NCBI RefSeq assembly: GCF_006715225.1
Contig: NZ_VFMU01000001.1
Coordinates: 1,922,001-1,986,000 of the forward strand
Source: Arthrobacter sp. SLBN-112
Lineage (GTDB): Bacteria > Actinomycetota > Actinomycetes > Actinomycetales > Micrococcaceae
Length of the DNA: 64,000 nt
Reading direction: 5' to 3'
Shown in pieces: positions 10,856-21,067 of the stretch (position 1 is the first letter of the stretch; every line of letters begins with the position of its first letter). The position numbers were made by a program, and so were the translations under genes. The notes beneath the pieces are model-generated. The model was given only the letters and a program-made list of their open reading frames with translations, had not been told where the DNA came from and did no database searches.

Positions 10856-11622
10856 GGCGACGGCGGGAGCTCCCAGGTTACGGCCGGCGCACCTTGTTCA
10901 TACAGCAGTTGGTTGACGCGGCTGAACGGCCGGGAGCCAAAGAACCCGCGGGAGGCGGACAGCGGGCTTGGGTGGGGGCTGCTGACGGCGGGGGCGCCGG
11001 CCAGGAGCGGCCTGACGCCCTCGGCCTCCTTGCCCCACAACACCGCCACCAGGGGCTTCCTGGACCCGTCCGCGGCCCGGCGGTTGGCGAGCGCGGTGAC
11101 TGCCGCCGTCGTAATCTCTTCCCAGCCCTTGCCCCGGTGGGAACCCGCCGAGCCTGCCCTGACAGTGAGCACGCGGTTCAGGAGCAGCACGCCCTGCTCC
11201 GTCCACGCCGACAGGTCGCCGTGGGCACGGGGTGGAACTCCCAGGTCAGATTCGAGTTCGCGGTAGATGTTTACCAGGCTGCGGGGGAGGGGGCGCGTGC
11301 GCGGGTCGACGGAAAACGACAGACCCACGGCGTGCCCCGGGGTGGGGTAGGGGTCCTGCCCCACAATGAGGACCTTGACCCCGTCCAACGGCTGGCGGAA
11401 GGCGCGCAGGACGTTCGACGGCGGCGGCAGGAGTTGGTGCCCGGCCGCCTCTTCGGCGGCAAGGAAGGCCAGGACCGACCGGAGCTTGCCCTCCACGCCC
11501 TGCAGGGCCGCTGCCCAGTCAGGAGCCATCAGCTCTGCCAGAGGCAGGGCAGCCAGGTCGGCGAAGCGGGTTCCGTCCGCCGGGTCCTGCTCCAGCTCGA
11601 AGAGTGCGTCTGATTCAAACAT
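10852..11622 (-). CDS. ung: Uracil-DNA glycosylase, family 1
   Basis: Removes uracil from DNA, the first step of base excision repair. Family 1 motifs are present: [20 protein letters not shown] (catalytic Asp and water-activating loop) and [11 protein letters not shown] (DNA-intercalation loop). I place the start at the ATG of [12 protein letters not shown] (11622), giving 256 residues. A stronger AAGGAGG lies 20 nt upstream and an in-frame TTG exists at 11706, so the N-terminus could be up to 28 residues longer. The stop codon lies inside the iron box of the next gene. Confidence 0.95.
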   Translation of the reverse strand: MFESDALFELEQDPADGTRFADLAALPLAELMAPDWAAALQGVEGKLRSVLAFLAAEEAAGHQLLPPPSNVLRAFRQPLDGVKVLIVGQDPYPTPGHAVGLSFSVDPRTRPLPRSLVNIYRELESDLGVPPRAHGDLSAWTEQGVLLLNRVLTVRAGSAGSHRGKGWEEITTAAVTALANRRAADGSRKPLVAVLWGKEAEGVRPLLAGAPAVSSPHPSPLSASRGFFGSRPFSRVNQLLYEQGAPAVTWELPPSP

Positions 11623-11776
11623 CGGTCCATTCTTGCAGGTGCCCTCCTTGCAGGCATGCGGCTGAAGCCCTCCCGTCGGCCCCACCGGCAGGCAGCGCCC
11701 GCGCAAATGACACCCGTGTTATTCGACCGGTAGCATGGGGGTAAGACATTTACCGTAACCAGCGAAGGAGTGTGCC

Positions 11777-12106
11777 GTGGCGGAACCCGCCCGGGAAGAC
11801 CTGCCGGAGCAGGATCCACGGAAGTCCCTCCTGGCGGATTTCACCCTCCGTGAGTCCTCCCTCTCCGAGCGGGAACAGCAGATGCTGGCCCTGGAACGGC
11901 AGTGGTGGAAGTACGCGGGGGCCAAGGAACAGGCCATCCGCGATCTGTTCGACCTCTCCGCGACGCATTACTACCAGCTCCTCAACGCTCTGATCGACCG
12001 GGAGGATGCCCTGGCCCACGATCCCATGCTGGTGAAGAGATTGCGTAGACTACGTACGTCGCGCCACCGCGCGCGCACTGCCCGGCGCCTGGGATCAGAG
12101 GCTTAA
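11777..12106 (+). CDS. DUF3263 family small protein (HTH-like)
   Basis: A 109-residue, highly charged soluble protein of the actinobacterial DUF3263 family. The core LSEREQQMLALERQWWKYAG, then AIRDLFDLSATHYYQLLNAL, resembles a helix-turn-helix; the tail is strongly basic (KRLRRLRTSRHRARTARR), consistent with nucleic-acid binding. The GTG start follows GAAGGAG by 6 nt. The function of the family is unknown. It is followed 51 nt later by the LytR_C protein, a common pairing that suggests an operon. Confidence 0.85.
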   Translation: MAEPAREDLPEQDPRKSLLADFTLRESSLSEREQQMLALERQWWKYAGAKEQAIRDLFDLSATHYYQLLNALIDREDALAHDPMLVKRLRRLRTSRHRARTARRLGSEA

Positions 12107-12157
12107 CACGCCCCAGGCCGGGACAACCGCCGCAATCAACAAGGATGTCCTTCCACC

Positions 12158-12796
12158 ATGACCAGATACGCCCGCGATGAATTCGACAAGGTCCCGGAGG
12201 CCGCGTCGCGACAAGGTGTCCACCGGACGGCCTCGGCCCCGTCCCGGGTGCGCCTCTGGCCCATCCTGGCGGTGGGAATGGCGGCCCTGGCCATTGGGCT
12301 GGTGTCCTTCCTGATCCTTCCCAAACTAGGGCTCAATGCCACGGTGAGCCAGGCATCGGCAAACGTGGAGTCAGCTCCCCTGGCCGGCACCGGAACCACG
12401 CCCTCGGCCACCCAGGCATCCGCTCCTCCTGCTGCGCCGGCGGCGTCTGCTTCGTCCGTGCCAACCCCGAGCAATGAACCCGAGCCCCAGGCGAGCCCTT
12501 CTGCCGCCCCGCAGGCCGTCGTCGACAGGACCCAGGCAGTTGCCGTCTACAACGCCGCAGGCACGGCGGGCCTGGCCAGCCGGGTCGGCGGAACAGTCCA
12601 GGCTGACGGGTGGCGCCTGGGCCAGGTGGGGAACTGGTCCGGCGCCCCACAGAAATCCTCCGTGATCTTCTACTCCGGCCCCCAGCAGCTGGCCAGCGCG
12701 CAGGCGCTTGCTGAGCTGCTCAATATCCCCACCGTGGTGAGCAGCACCGAATTCCAGGGGCCGCTGGTGGTAGTGCTGGGCCCCGGATACCAGTAG
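12158..12796 (+). CDS. LytR C-terminal domain (LytR_C) membrane-anchored protein
   Basis: The 212 residues comprise a short cytoplasmic N-terminus, one membrane helix (about 32-54, PILAVGMAALAIGLVSFLIL), an Ala/Pro/Ser-rich extracytoplasmic linker to about residue 125, and a LytR_C domain starting AVAVYNAAGTAGLASRVGG. This domain occurs in cell-envelope proteins of actinobacteria, including LytR-CpsA-Psr enzymes, but no LCP catalytic domain is present here. An AAGGA site lies upstream of the ATG. It probably acts at the cell surface in wall assembly; its biochemical role is unknown. Confidence 0.85.
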   Translation: MTRYARDEFDKVPEAASRQGVHRTASAPSRVRLWPILAVGMAALAIGLVSFLILPKLGLNATVSQASANVESAPLAGTGTTPSATQASAPPAAPAASASSVPTPSNEPEPQASPSAAPQAVVDRTQAVAVYNAAGTAGLASRVGGTVQADGWRLGQVGNWSGAPQKSSVIFYSGPQQLASAQALAELLNIPTVVSSTEFQGPLVVVLGPGYQ

Positions 12797-12961
12797 CCGC
12801 CCCGCTCCAGTCACGCCTGCATAACGTTCCTGGTCCCGGGCGGGCCCCTGTCAGCGTGGGCCCGCGGGGATTGGCTAGAGTGATTTCCAGGCCAGGGCCG
12901 GCCCGGCTTTGCGCCCCACGGTCCGGTCCCGCCCGGCCCCCAACGGAAAGAGTTGTTCATC

Positions 12962-13168
12962 ATGGCACTGGGAACCGTCAAGTGGTTCAACGCTGAGAAG
13001 GGCTATGGCTTCATCACCGTTGACGGCTCCGGTGACGACGTCTTTGTCCACTGGTCCGCGATCCAGGGGGAGGGCTACCGCGCCCTCGATGAGGGGCAGC
13101 GGGTGCAGCTGGACCTCGGCGAGGGCGAAAAGGGCCCCCAGGCGGAAAACGTCCGGCCCGCCCAGTGA
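12962..13168 (+). CDS. Cold-shock domain protein
   Basis: A 68-residue single cold-shock domain that binds single-stranded RNA or DNA. RNP1 is KGYGFITV and RNP2 is DVFVHWSAI, both intact. The ATG at 12962 is preceded by GGAAAGAG; an in-frame TTG nine bases earlier is less likely. Its stop overlaps the GTG of the next gene by GTGA, so translation of the two may be coupled. Confidence 0.95.
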   Translation: MALGTVKWFNAEKGYGFITVDGSGDDVFVHWSAIQGEGYRALDEGQRVQLDLGEGEKGPQAENVRPAQ

Positions 13169-14448
13169 CGCCGTTGTACCGTTCCACTGTCCGCGTCCGC
13201 CCGGCGCTGGCCGTTTCCCTGGGAGCCGTCCTGGCGGTCACGGCATGTTCGGGGGCCGGCGGCAACGCCAGGGTGGACACAGCGGAAGCCTCCGGAGACG
13301 GTGTGCTCCGGGTGGGCCTGATCCTGGACAACACCGGCAACAACGCCTTCCTTAATGCTCCCCAGATGGCCGCCGCCAAGCTGGCCATCCAGGAGATCAA
13401 CGCCGCCGGCGGACACAAAGGACGGCCGGTGGAGCTGCTCCCGGCGCATCCGGACCGGGAAGCCGCAGGGCAGGCGGATGACCTGGCGGCCGCCAAAGCG
13501 GATGTGGTCATTGGACCGACGGATTCCAGCCACGCGACCGCCGCTGTGGACGTCCTGTCCCGCGCGCGCATACCCCTCATCTCGCCGGCCAACACCGCTG
13601 CCGCCCTCTCCGGAATCGCCAGCGGAGGCTACTACTTCCGCACTGCTGCGGCCGACGTCGCACAAGGGCCCGTGCTCGCCAAACTTGCCAGGGACGGCGG
13701 GGCGGCCACCATCAGCGTGCTGCACCAGGAAGGCGCCTACGGCAAGGACCTCTCGGCTGCCGTCACGGAGGCTGCCCAACAATCGGGCCTCACGGTCCTG
13801 CCCGGGGCGGGCTTCAAGCCAGGCGACGCCGCCCAGGCCGCACGCTCCACCGCCAAGGCCAACCCGGACGCCGTCGTCCTCATTGCCCGGGAAGGTGCGC
13901 AGGCGGCCTTGGCCGAGCTGAATAATTCCGGCCTCAAGGGTTCGAGAATCATCCTCAGCGACGGCGGCTTCGCCCGCTACGGATCCGGGCTCGCCTCCCG
14001 GGTCCTGGACGGAGCCCGCGCCGTCGTCCCCGGCCAGCTGCCCACTGCCGCCTTTCAGGGAAGACTCCTGGGCGTGGATCCTTCCCTGAAGGACGTTTCC
14101 TATGCTGCTGAAACCTACGACGCCGTAACGCTCGCGGCCCTGGCTGCTGCCAGGGCCCAGGACGACGCGGGGCGCTCGATCGCCGCCAACCTGATCCCGG
14201 TATCGGGAGGAACTGCACCTGCGGGCAGTGGCAGTGCAGGTGCATCGCCGCCGGCCCCATGCCTGACATACAAGGAGTGCCTGGGCGGGCTGGCTGCCAG
14301 CAAGGACATCAATTACGACGGCGAATCGGGGCCAGTTGCCTTCGATTCCAACGGGGATATCACCAGCGCCGTTTTCTCCGTCTATAAATACGGCCCGGAC
14401 AACAACCCCAGCCCCACAGGCCGGGAGACGGCCGGACGCGCCAGCTGA
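13165..14448 (+). CDS. Periplasmic-binding-protein lipoprotein, branched-chain amino acid/amide (Peripla_BP_6) type
   Basis: A 427-residue extracytoplasmic ligand-binding lipoprotein. The signal peptide ends in the lipobox AVTAC (Cys about 28), followed by a small Ser/Gly linker and a two-lobe type I binding fold ([34 protein letters not shown], and [20 protein letters not shown]). No permease or ATPase genes adjoin it, so it is an orphan binding protein or uses a distant transporter. The GTG start overlaps the stop of the cold-shock gene by 4 nt, an odd pairing of a cytosolic RNA chaperone with a surface receptor. A TTG three codons later is an alternative start. The ligand cannot be predicted. 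Confidence 0.85.
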   Translation: MTPLYRSTVRVRPALAVSLGAVLAVTACSGAGGNARVDTAEASGDGVLRVGLILDNTGNNAFLNAPQMAAAKLAIQEINAAGGHKGRPVELLPAHPDREAAGQADDLAAAKADVVIGPTDSSHATAAVDVLSRARIPLISPANTAAALSGIASGGYYFRTAAADVAQGPVLAKLARDGGAATISVLHQEGAYGKDLSAAVTEAAQQSGLTVLPGAGFKPGDAAQAARSTAKANPDAVVLIAREGAQAALAELNNSGLKGSRIILSDGGFARYGSGLASRVLDGARAVVPGQLPTAAFQGRLLGVDPSLKDVSYAAETYDAVTLAALAAARAQDDAGRSIAANLIPVSGGTAPAGSGSAGASPPAPCLTYKECLGGLAASKDINYDGESGPVAFDSNGDITSAVFSVYKYGPDNNPSPTGRETAGRAS

Positions 14449-14498
14449 TCGCCCTGGGCGAAGCGGCTCCCTTCACCCGTCCCTGCGGCGTCTTTTCG

Positions 14499-16373
<1,875 letters not shown>

Positions 16374-16405
16374 GCCTTCCTGCCGGGACCTGTCCCGCTA
16401 AACAA

Positions 16406-16439
16406 AATGCGGCCCCCTCGTTCGCGAGGGGGCCGCATT
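16406..16439. terminator. Bidirectional intrinsic terminator between groL and the sugar-binding protein gene
   Basis: A 15-bp perfect stem (AATGCGGCCCCCTCG with its complement) closes a TTCG tetraloop. The minus-strand product is followed by TTTTGTTT, and the plus-strand product by CTTGTGT. The two genes converge here, so one hairpin ends both. Confidence 0.9.
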
Positions 16440-16455
16440 CTTGTGTCCGGTGGAA

Positions 16456-17766
16456 TTACTTCCGGGCCGAGTCCAGCATTCCCTGGACTTCCTTCTTGAA
16501 GGCTTCGGACGCAGCCTGCGGAGTCATCCGGTCATACAGCACTTCATCCGTGTACCGCTTGATGACGTTCTGGACGCTGCCAGCACCCACCGGCGGAACC
16601 GGCGGTGCCTCCTTGATGTCCGGCCCCAGGTCCTTCAGGAATCCAACCACGGTGGTGTCGGCCGGCTTGAGCGAGGGCGCTATGTCCGCGACAATCTCAC
16701 CGTTGGTGGGGACACCCCTGTCCGTCATCAGGATGGCACCGGCTTCAGGGCTGTTGGTGAGGTAGTTGATGAACTCGGCGGCCTGCTGGGGATGCTTTGA
16801 GCGGGAGGAAGCAGACCAGAACATGCTGGGCTTGTAGTACATGCCGTTGCCGGCCGAGGTGCCGTCGACGCTGGGGGCCCGCAGCATCTTGATGCTGCTG
16901 CCGGTGGTGGCTTGAAGCGAACCAAGCTGGTTGGTCCACCACCACGCCATGCCCACCCGGTTCGTTCCGAACAGGCTTTCCTCCAGGCCGGCGCCTGCGT
17001 CCTCGGTGGCCACGGTGGCGGGCGGGCTGGCCTTGGAGTCGCGTTGTTCCTTGAGCCGTTCCCAGAAGGATGCCGCAGTAGCGGTCTCAAAGTCGAGCTT
17101 GCCGTCCGCCGAGTACAGGTTTTCCCCGTGCTGGCGGAGCCAGATGATCAGGTCTGCTTCGTTGCTGCCATAAGCGGCCCCGTAGCTCTTTCCGTCTCCG
17201 GCGGCGCTGATCTTCGCTGCCGTCTGCATGAAGTCTTTCCAGGTCCATGTCTTGTCGTCCGGAACAGGCACTCCAGCGTCCTGGAACACCTTGGTGTTGG
17301 CCATGATGACGTAGGCGTTCTGGCCTGTGCTCAGGCCGTACTGGGCGCCGTCGTACTGGCCGGAGGCCAGTGCTTCCTTGTCGAGTTTTGAGGTATCGAT
17401 GCCGTTCTGCTTGGACAGGTCCAGCAGCGCTCCGCGGCCGCCGTACTCGGCGATGTATTTCTGGTCCATCTGGATGACGTCCGGCGCATCATTGGCGGCA
17501 GTTTTCGTTGCGAGCTTGTCCCAGTAGCTGGACCATTCGCCCGGTTCCGCCTTGATCTTGATGTTGGGGTGCGATGCTTCAAAGGCCGCGATGACCTTGT
17601 CCGTCTGTGAGTTCAGGTATTCATTTCCCCACCAGGCGAACCGCAGGGTGACCTGGCCGTTGTCGCCTGACCCGCCGGGGGCTCCGCAGCCGGTGGCCAG
17701 GATGGAGAGGGCCAGTGCGGCGGCACCCAGCTGGAAGCGGCGCCGGCTTACGACTGGAATCGTCAT
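16456..17766 (-). CDS. Sugar ABC transporter substrate-binding lipoprotein (family 1 type), orphan
   Basis: A 436-residue extracellular sugar-binding lipoprotein. A twin-arginine-like SRRRFQLGAAAL start and lipobox LATGCG (Cys about 28) precede a two-lobe fold (TLRFAWWGNEYLNSQTDKVI, then FEASHPNIKIKAEPGEW, and DAPDVIQMD). GGAAGG lies upstream of the ATG at 17766. No permease genes flank it; the neighbours are convergent groEL and divergent RNase H, so it must work with a transporter encoded elsewhere or act as a stand-alone sensor. Two LacI-family-type operators lie upstream and predict sugar-responsive repression. Confidence 0.92.
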   Translation of the reverse strand: MTIPVVSRRRFQLGAAALALSILATGCGAPGGSGDNGQVTLRFAWWGNEYLNSQTDKVIAAFEASHPNIKIKAEPGEWSSYWDKLATKTAANDAPDVIQMDQKYIAEYGGRGALLDLSKQNGIDTSKLDKEALASGQYDGAQYGLSTGQNAYVIMANTKVFQDAGVPVPDDKTWTWKDFMQTAAKISAAGDGKSYGAAYGSNEADLIIWLRQHGENLYSADGKLDFETATAASFWERLKEQRDSKASPPATVATEDAGAGLEESLFGTNRVGMAWWWTNQLGSLQATTGSSIKMLRAPSVDGTSAGNGMYYKPSMFWSASSRSKHPQQAAEFINYLTNSPEAGAILMTDRGVPTNGEIVADIAPSLKPADTTVVGFLKDLGPDIKEAPPVPPVGAGSVQNVIKRYTDEVLYDRMTPQAASEAFKKEVQGMLDSARK

Positions 17767-17830
17767 TGATGTTCCTTCCGGATTGGCTCCTCTTGGGCGG
17801 GGCAGCAAGGGTTGCTGACCGCTCCCGTGA

Positions 17831-17842
17831 GAAACCGCTTTC
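17831..17842 (-). promoter_or_regulatory. LacI-family-type operator (GAAACCGCTTTC)
   Basis: GAAACCGCTTTC is a near-perfect palindrome of the GAAANCGNTTTC type bound by LacI-family sugar regulators. It lies about 65 nt upstream of the start codon of the orphan sugar-binding protein. No regulator gene is adjacent. Confidence 0.6.
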
Positions 17843-17893
17843 TTAACTAATACTGTGATTGTTTCGCGGGCCGCCGCTCGCGTCAAGAACTTT

Positions 17894-17909
17894 GGGTAAA
17901 CGTTTTCCC
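17894..17909 (-). promoter_or_regulatory. Second LacI-type operator-like palindrome
   Basis: GGGTAAACGTTTTCCC has an AAACGTTT core with near-symmetric flanks, another LacI-family half-site arrangement, 51 nt beyond the first palindrome. A looped two-site operator is possible. It could also affect the divergent gene starting at 18068. Confidence 0.45.
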
Positions 17910-18067
17910 GCGCTTTGCATGGCCATGCCTGTTTCGCGCTTTCCCCGCCCCCGACCTGGCCCCGCCATGCACGCGTGCCTGCCAAGCGCGCAACGGCAGG
18001 CTTGAGGGTTGAAGATGCTGCCCGCCAATGGCATTCCGTTGTCGGTGGCTTCTGGCAGGATGGATTG

Positions 18068-19147
18068 GTGACGATTACTGCAGCGGCTGATGGTTCAGCC
18101 TTGGGAAATCCCGGCCCGGCCGGTTGGGCCTGGTATGTGAATGACGATTGCTGGCGGGCCGGCGGCTGGCCGCACGGTACCAACAACCAGGGCGAGCTGA
18201 TGGCTGTACTGGACCTCCTGCGCGCCACCGCACATCTGCCTGGGGAGGACCTGCGCATCCTTTGCGACAGCCAGTATGTCATCAACTCAATTACCAAGTG
18301 GATGCCGGGCTGGAAGCGCAAGGGTTGGCGCAAGGCTGATGGCAAGCCCGTCCTGAACGTGGAACTGTTGAAGGAACTTGACCGCGAACTGGCCGGCCGG
18401 ACCTACACATTTGAGTGGGTCAAGGGCCATGCCGGCCATGAGCTGAACGAGGCCGCCGACGAACGGGCCAGGGCCGCGGCGACCGCGTACCAGCAGGGAG
18501 TGGCAGCAAGGTCCGGCCCCGGTTTCCCCGGCGGACACCATCCGGGCACACACCAAGCCGGTTCGGGGCGAAGCGCGAATGCCCATTCATCCTCGGGCAG
18601 GGAGCCGCAGCCCGCCACCCTGGACATCCCAGTTGCTGCGTCTGCCCGCCAGGCAACCGGACCCGGCGCCAGCGCACCTGCGGCGGGGGGCGGCCGGCCC
18701 CGGATTACCCCTGAACCGGTCACTGCCTTCGATGAACTTGACCTGTTCAGCGAACTGGACAGGGAGGCCCTCGAAGAGGCCGAGGCAACGCAGCAGGCCG
18801 GCTCCATCCCGCCCGAGGCGCTGGTGGAGGAGCTCGAACGCGAGCTGCTGGGCCCACTGGTCCGGGGGGATATTGGCCGGACCGCCGTCCTGCTGCACCC
18901 GGACTTCATGGAGATCGGCAGCTCTGGAAGGGTCTGGACCCGGGACGCCATGATGATGGCCCTCGAAGAGGACCCGGGGGAACGGACCGACATCGAGATC
19001 CTGGGCGCTGACCGCATCGGCGCCGGCGCCGTCCTCCTGACGTACCGGAGTTTCGCCCGCTCCGGCACCACGCTCCGCAGCTCTCTGTGGGTCCTGGATG
19101 GCGGCCGGTGGCGGCTGCGGTTCCATCAGGGAACGCCGGAAGCCTAA
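18068..19147 (+). CDS. Ribonuclease HI fused to a C-terminal DUF4440 (NTF2-like) domain
   Basis: Residues 1-140 are an RNase HI domain that cleaves RNA in RNA:DNA hybrids. The four catalytic acids are in place (about D8 in ADGSALGNPGPAGW, E43 in NQGELMAV, D67 in CDSQYVINS, D131 in NEAADERAR), as is the HAGHE histidine loop. A disordered Gly/Ser/Ala-rich linker runs to about residue 245, then a DUF4440/SnoaL-like domain follows (LVRGDIGRTAVLLHPDFMEIGSSG, ending WRLRFHQGTP). I chose the GTG at 18068, with AGGA 7 nt upstream; an earlier in-frame ATG would add an unconserved leader. Ordinary RNase HI has about 155 residues, so the extension is unusual. Confidence 0.88.
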   Translation: MTITAAADGSALGNPGPAGWAWYVNDDCWRAGGWPHGTNNQGELMAVLDLLRATAHLPGEDLRILCDSQYVINSITKWMPGWKRKGWRKADGKPVLNVELLKELDRELAGRTYTFEWVKGHAGHELNEAADERARAAATAYQQGVAARSGPGFPGGHHPGTHQAGSGRSANAHSSSGREPQPATLDIPVAASARQATGPGASAPAAGGGRPRITPEPVTAFDELDLFSELDREALEEAEATQQAGSIPPEALVEELERELLGPLVRGDIGRTAVLLHPDFMEIGSSGRVWTRDAMMMALEEDPGERTDIEILGADRIGAGAVLLTYRSFARSGTTLRSSLWVLDGGRWRLRFHQGTPEA

Positions 19148-19173
19148 GGTCCCCGCCAGGCAGGACCGGATTG

Positions 19174-19461
19174 TCAGCTGAACCGCTGCGTGTTCCCCTG
19201 CTCGGCCTGGGCATACGTGGCGGCGGCAGAGGCCAGGGCCGCGTTGATGGATGCCAGCGACGCCTCCACCCGGCCTTGGGTGATGGTCCATTCGGTGACG
19301 AGCGCCTGGAAGCTGCTGGCCGCTGAACCGCGCCATGAACCCTGCAGTTCGTCGAGGCCGCGCTTCATTGTTTGCACATCCGCGCTGATCCGGTCGACGG
19401 TTGCCTGGACGTTGGCGGACTTCAGCTGCAGTAATTCAGTGTCGACGGAAATGATGCTCAT
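19174..19461 (-). CDS. WXG100 (ESAT-6-like) family protein, orphan
   Basis: A 95-residue helical-hairpin protein with the WXG turn as W43-R44-G45 (LQGSWRGSAASSF) midway between two amphipathic helices. WXG100 proteins are substrates or scaffolds of type VII (ESX) secretion. No ESX ATPase, membrane component or partner lies nearby, and the C-terminal YxxxD/E signal is not obvious (TYAQAEQGN is the closest). AAAGGGA precedes the ATG. It is encoded next to a two-component system on the same strand; whether they are linked is unclear. Confidence 0.85.
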   Translation of the reverse strand: MSIISVDTELLQLKSANVQATVDRISADVQTMKRGLDELQGSWRGSAASSFQALVTEWTITQGRVEASLASINAALASAAATYAQAEQGNTQRFS

Positions 19462-19565
19462 GGCTGTCCCTTTCGAACGGCGGGCGGGAACGCCCGCGCC
19501 CGGCGGATCCGGGCTGCTGGAATGAGCCTACGGAGCAGGGGCAGGAGGCAGCCATGGGCGGCGGG

Positions 19566-21065
19566 TTATATGTGGATAACCGATCCGCCGCCACCGGCTT
19601 CGGCGGCAGCAGCGTCCTGCCCGTCCGCGCCGTCAATGCTTGGTGCGTCCTCACGCCGCGGAAGGCTGACCACCAGTGTGGCACCGCCGCCGTCGGTCCT
19701 TTCCACCCTTACCGACCCGCCATGTGATCCCACGATTGCCGCCACGATGGCGAGCCCAAGGCCGCTGCCGCCCGTTTCCCTGGTCCGGGAAGTGTCAGCC
19801 CGGTAGAAGCGTTCAAAAACCTTGGCTGCATCCTCTTCCGAAATGCCCGGCCCATGATCCCGCACTTCGATGACCGAGCGATCCCCGGCGTCGGTCCTGC
19901 GTACCCCGACGGCGAGTTCGATGGGGCTGCCTTCCGGGGAGTAGCGCAGGGCATTGCCCACGAGGTTGCCCACCACCTGGCGCAGCTTGGCCTCGTCCCC
20001 GAGCACCGGGGCCGGCGCCGCCGGTCCGCCGTCGAGCCCGGTGAGCGTGATCAGCCTGGACCGGTCACTGGCCTGGGTGTCAACCACGGCGTCGTGCGCA
20101 ACCAGTTGAAGGTCCACCGGCTTCTGCTGCAGCGGCCGCTGTTCATCGAGGCGGGCCAGCAGGAGCAGGTCCTCCACCATGGAACCCATGCGCTTGGCTT
20201 CGCTTTCGATCCTGCCCATGGCCGTGGCCACGTCTTCGTCTGTGGCCAAGGCGCCATGGCGGTACAGCTCGGAGAATCCCCGGATGGTGACCAGGGGAGT
20301 GCGCAGCTCGTGGGATGCATCAGCGGCGAAGCGGCGCATCCGTGCTTCGGAGGCGGTCCGTGCAGCGAACGCGGTCTCGATGTGCGCCAGCATGGCATTC
20401 AGCGAACTGCTCAGCCTGCCAAGCTCGGTTGCCGGGTTTTCCACCTCCACACGGCGGGAGAGGTCACCGGCGGCAATCGCGGCCGCCGTTTTCTCCACGC
20501 GGGCCAGGGGCCGGAAGGACCGCGACACGGTCCAGCTGGCGATAAGCGAGGCCAGCAGCAGCGTCAACAGGCCCACGCCGGTAACCACCAGGGTGGCATG
20601 CTTGAGGACATCGTCCACGCTCTCCAGGGGCAGTCCGATGACCACCACGGCGGTGGTCTGGCCGTTCTGCACGGTTACGGCAACCACGCGCCAGTTTTCG
20701 CCGTCAGTCCCGCGGACCTGGAAGGGAGCCAGCCCGCGGGCCTGTGCCTGCTCCACGGTGATGGCGCTGATGTCGGGGTGGTCGGCGGGATCCCCGCCGA
20801 ACGTGTACGGCTCCTCACCCGGGGCGAAGAGCATCAGCGAATAGTCGGTGGGAATGGAACTGGGCGCCTGCAGCTGGGTGAACGAGCGTTGTTTCCGGGC
20901 GGAGTCAACGGCGGCATTCAGCTTGTCGTCCACCTGGCCCTGGAGGTAGCTGTGCAGCAGCGTCAGCGTGACCGCCCCGGTTACCGTCAGGGCCACGATC
21001 AGCAGGGCCATGATCATGGCCACCAGCTGCGACCTGAGCGAGGCCGACTTCCACCGCTTAAGCAA
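19566..21065 (-). CDS. Membrane sensor histidine kinase (TrcS/MprB-like)
   Basis: 499 residues: a membrane helix at about 15-37, an extracytoplasmic sensor region about 40-150, a second membrane helix about 157-180, HAMP, then HisKA with phospho-acceptor H252 in FAADASHELRTPLVTIRG, and an HATPase domain with N (VVGNLVGNALRYSP), G1 (DHGPGISEED) and G2 (GGSGLGLAIV) boxes. It starts 2 nt after the response regulator stop codon, so the two form one operon. The signal sensed is not deducible. Confidence 0.94.
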   Translation of the reverse strand: MLKRWKSASLRSQLVAMIMALLIVALTVTGAVTLTLLHSYLQGQVDDKLNAAVDSARKQRSFTQLQAPSSIPTDYSLMLFAPGEEPYTFGGDPADHPDISAITVEQAQARGLAPFQVRGTDGENWRVVAVTVQNGQTTAVVVIGLPLESVDDVLKHATLVVTGVGLLTLLLASLIASWTVSRSFRPLARVEKTAAAIAAGDLSRRVEVENPATELGRLSSSLNAMLAHIETAFAARTASEARMRRFAADASHELRTPLVTIRGFSELYRHGALATDEDVATAMGRIESEAKRMGSMVEDLLLLARLDEQRPLQQKPVDLQLVAHDAVVDTQASDRSRLITLTGLDGGPAAPAPVLGDEAKLRQVVGNLVGNALRYSPEGSPIELAVGVRRTDAGDRSVIEVRDHGPGISEEDAAKVFERFYRADTSRTRETGGSGLGLAIVAAIVGSHGGSVRVERTDGGGATLVVSLPRREDAPSIDGADGQDAAAAEAGGGGSVIHI

Positions 21066-21067
21066 GG

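Noticed and set aside
17915-18067. N-terminal extension of the RNase HI fusion from an upstream ATG
   Set aside because: These codons do not resemble RNase H, overlap the upstream operator region, and the GTG at 18068 has a good ribosome-binding site.
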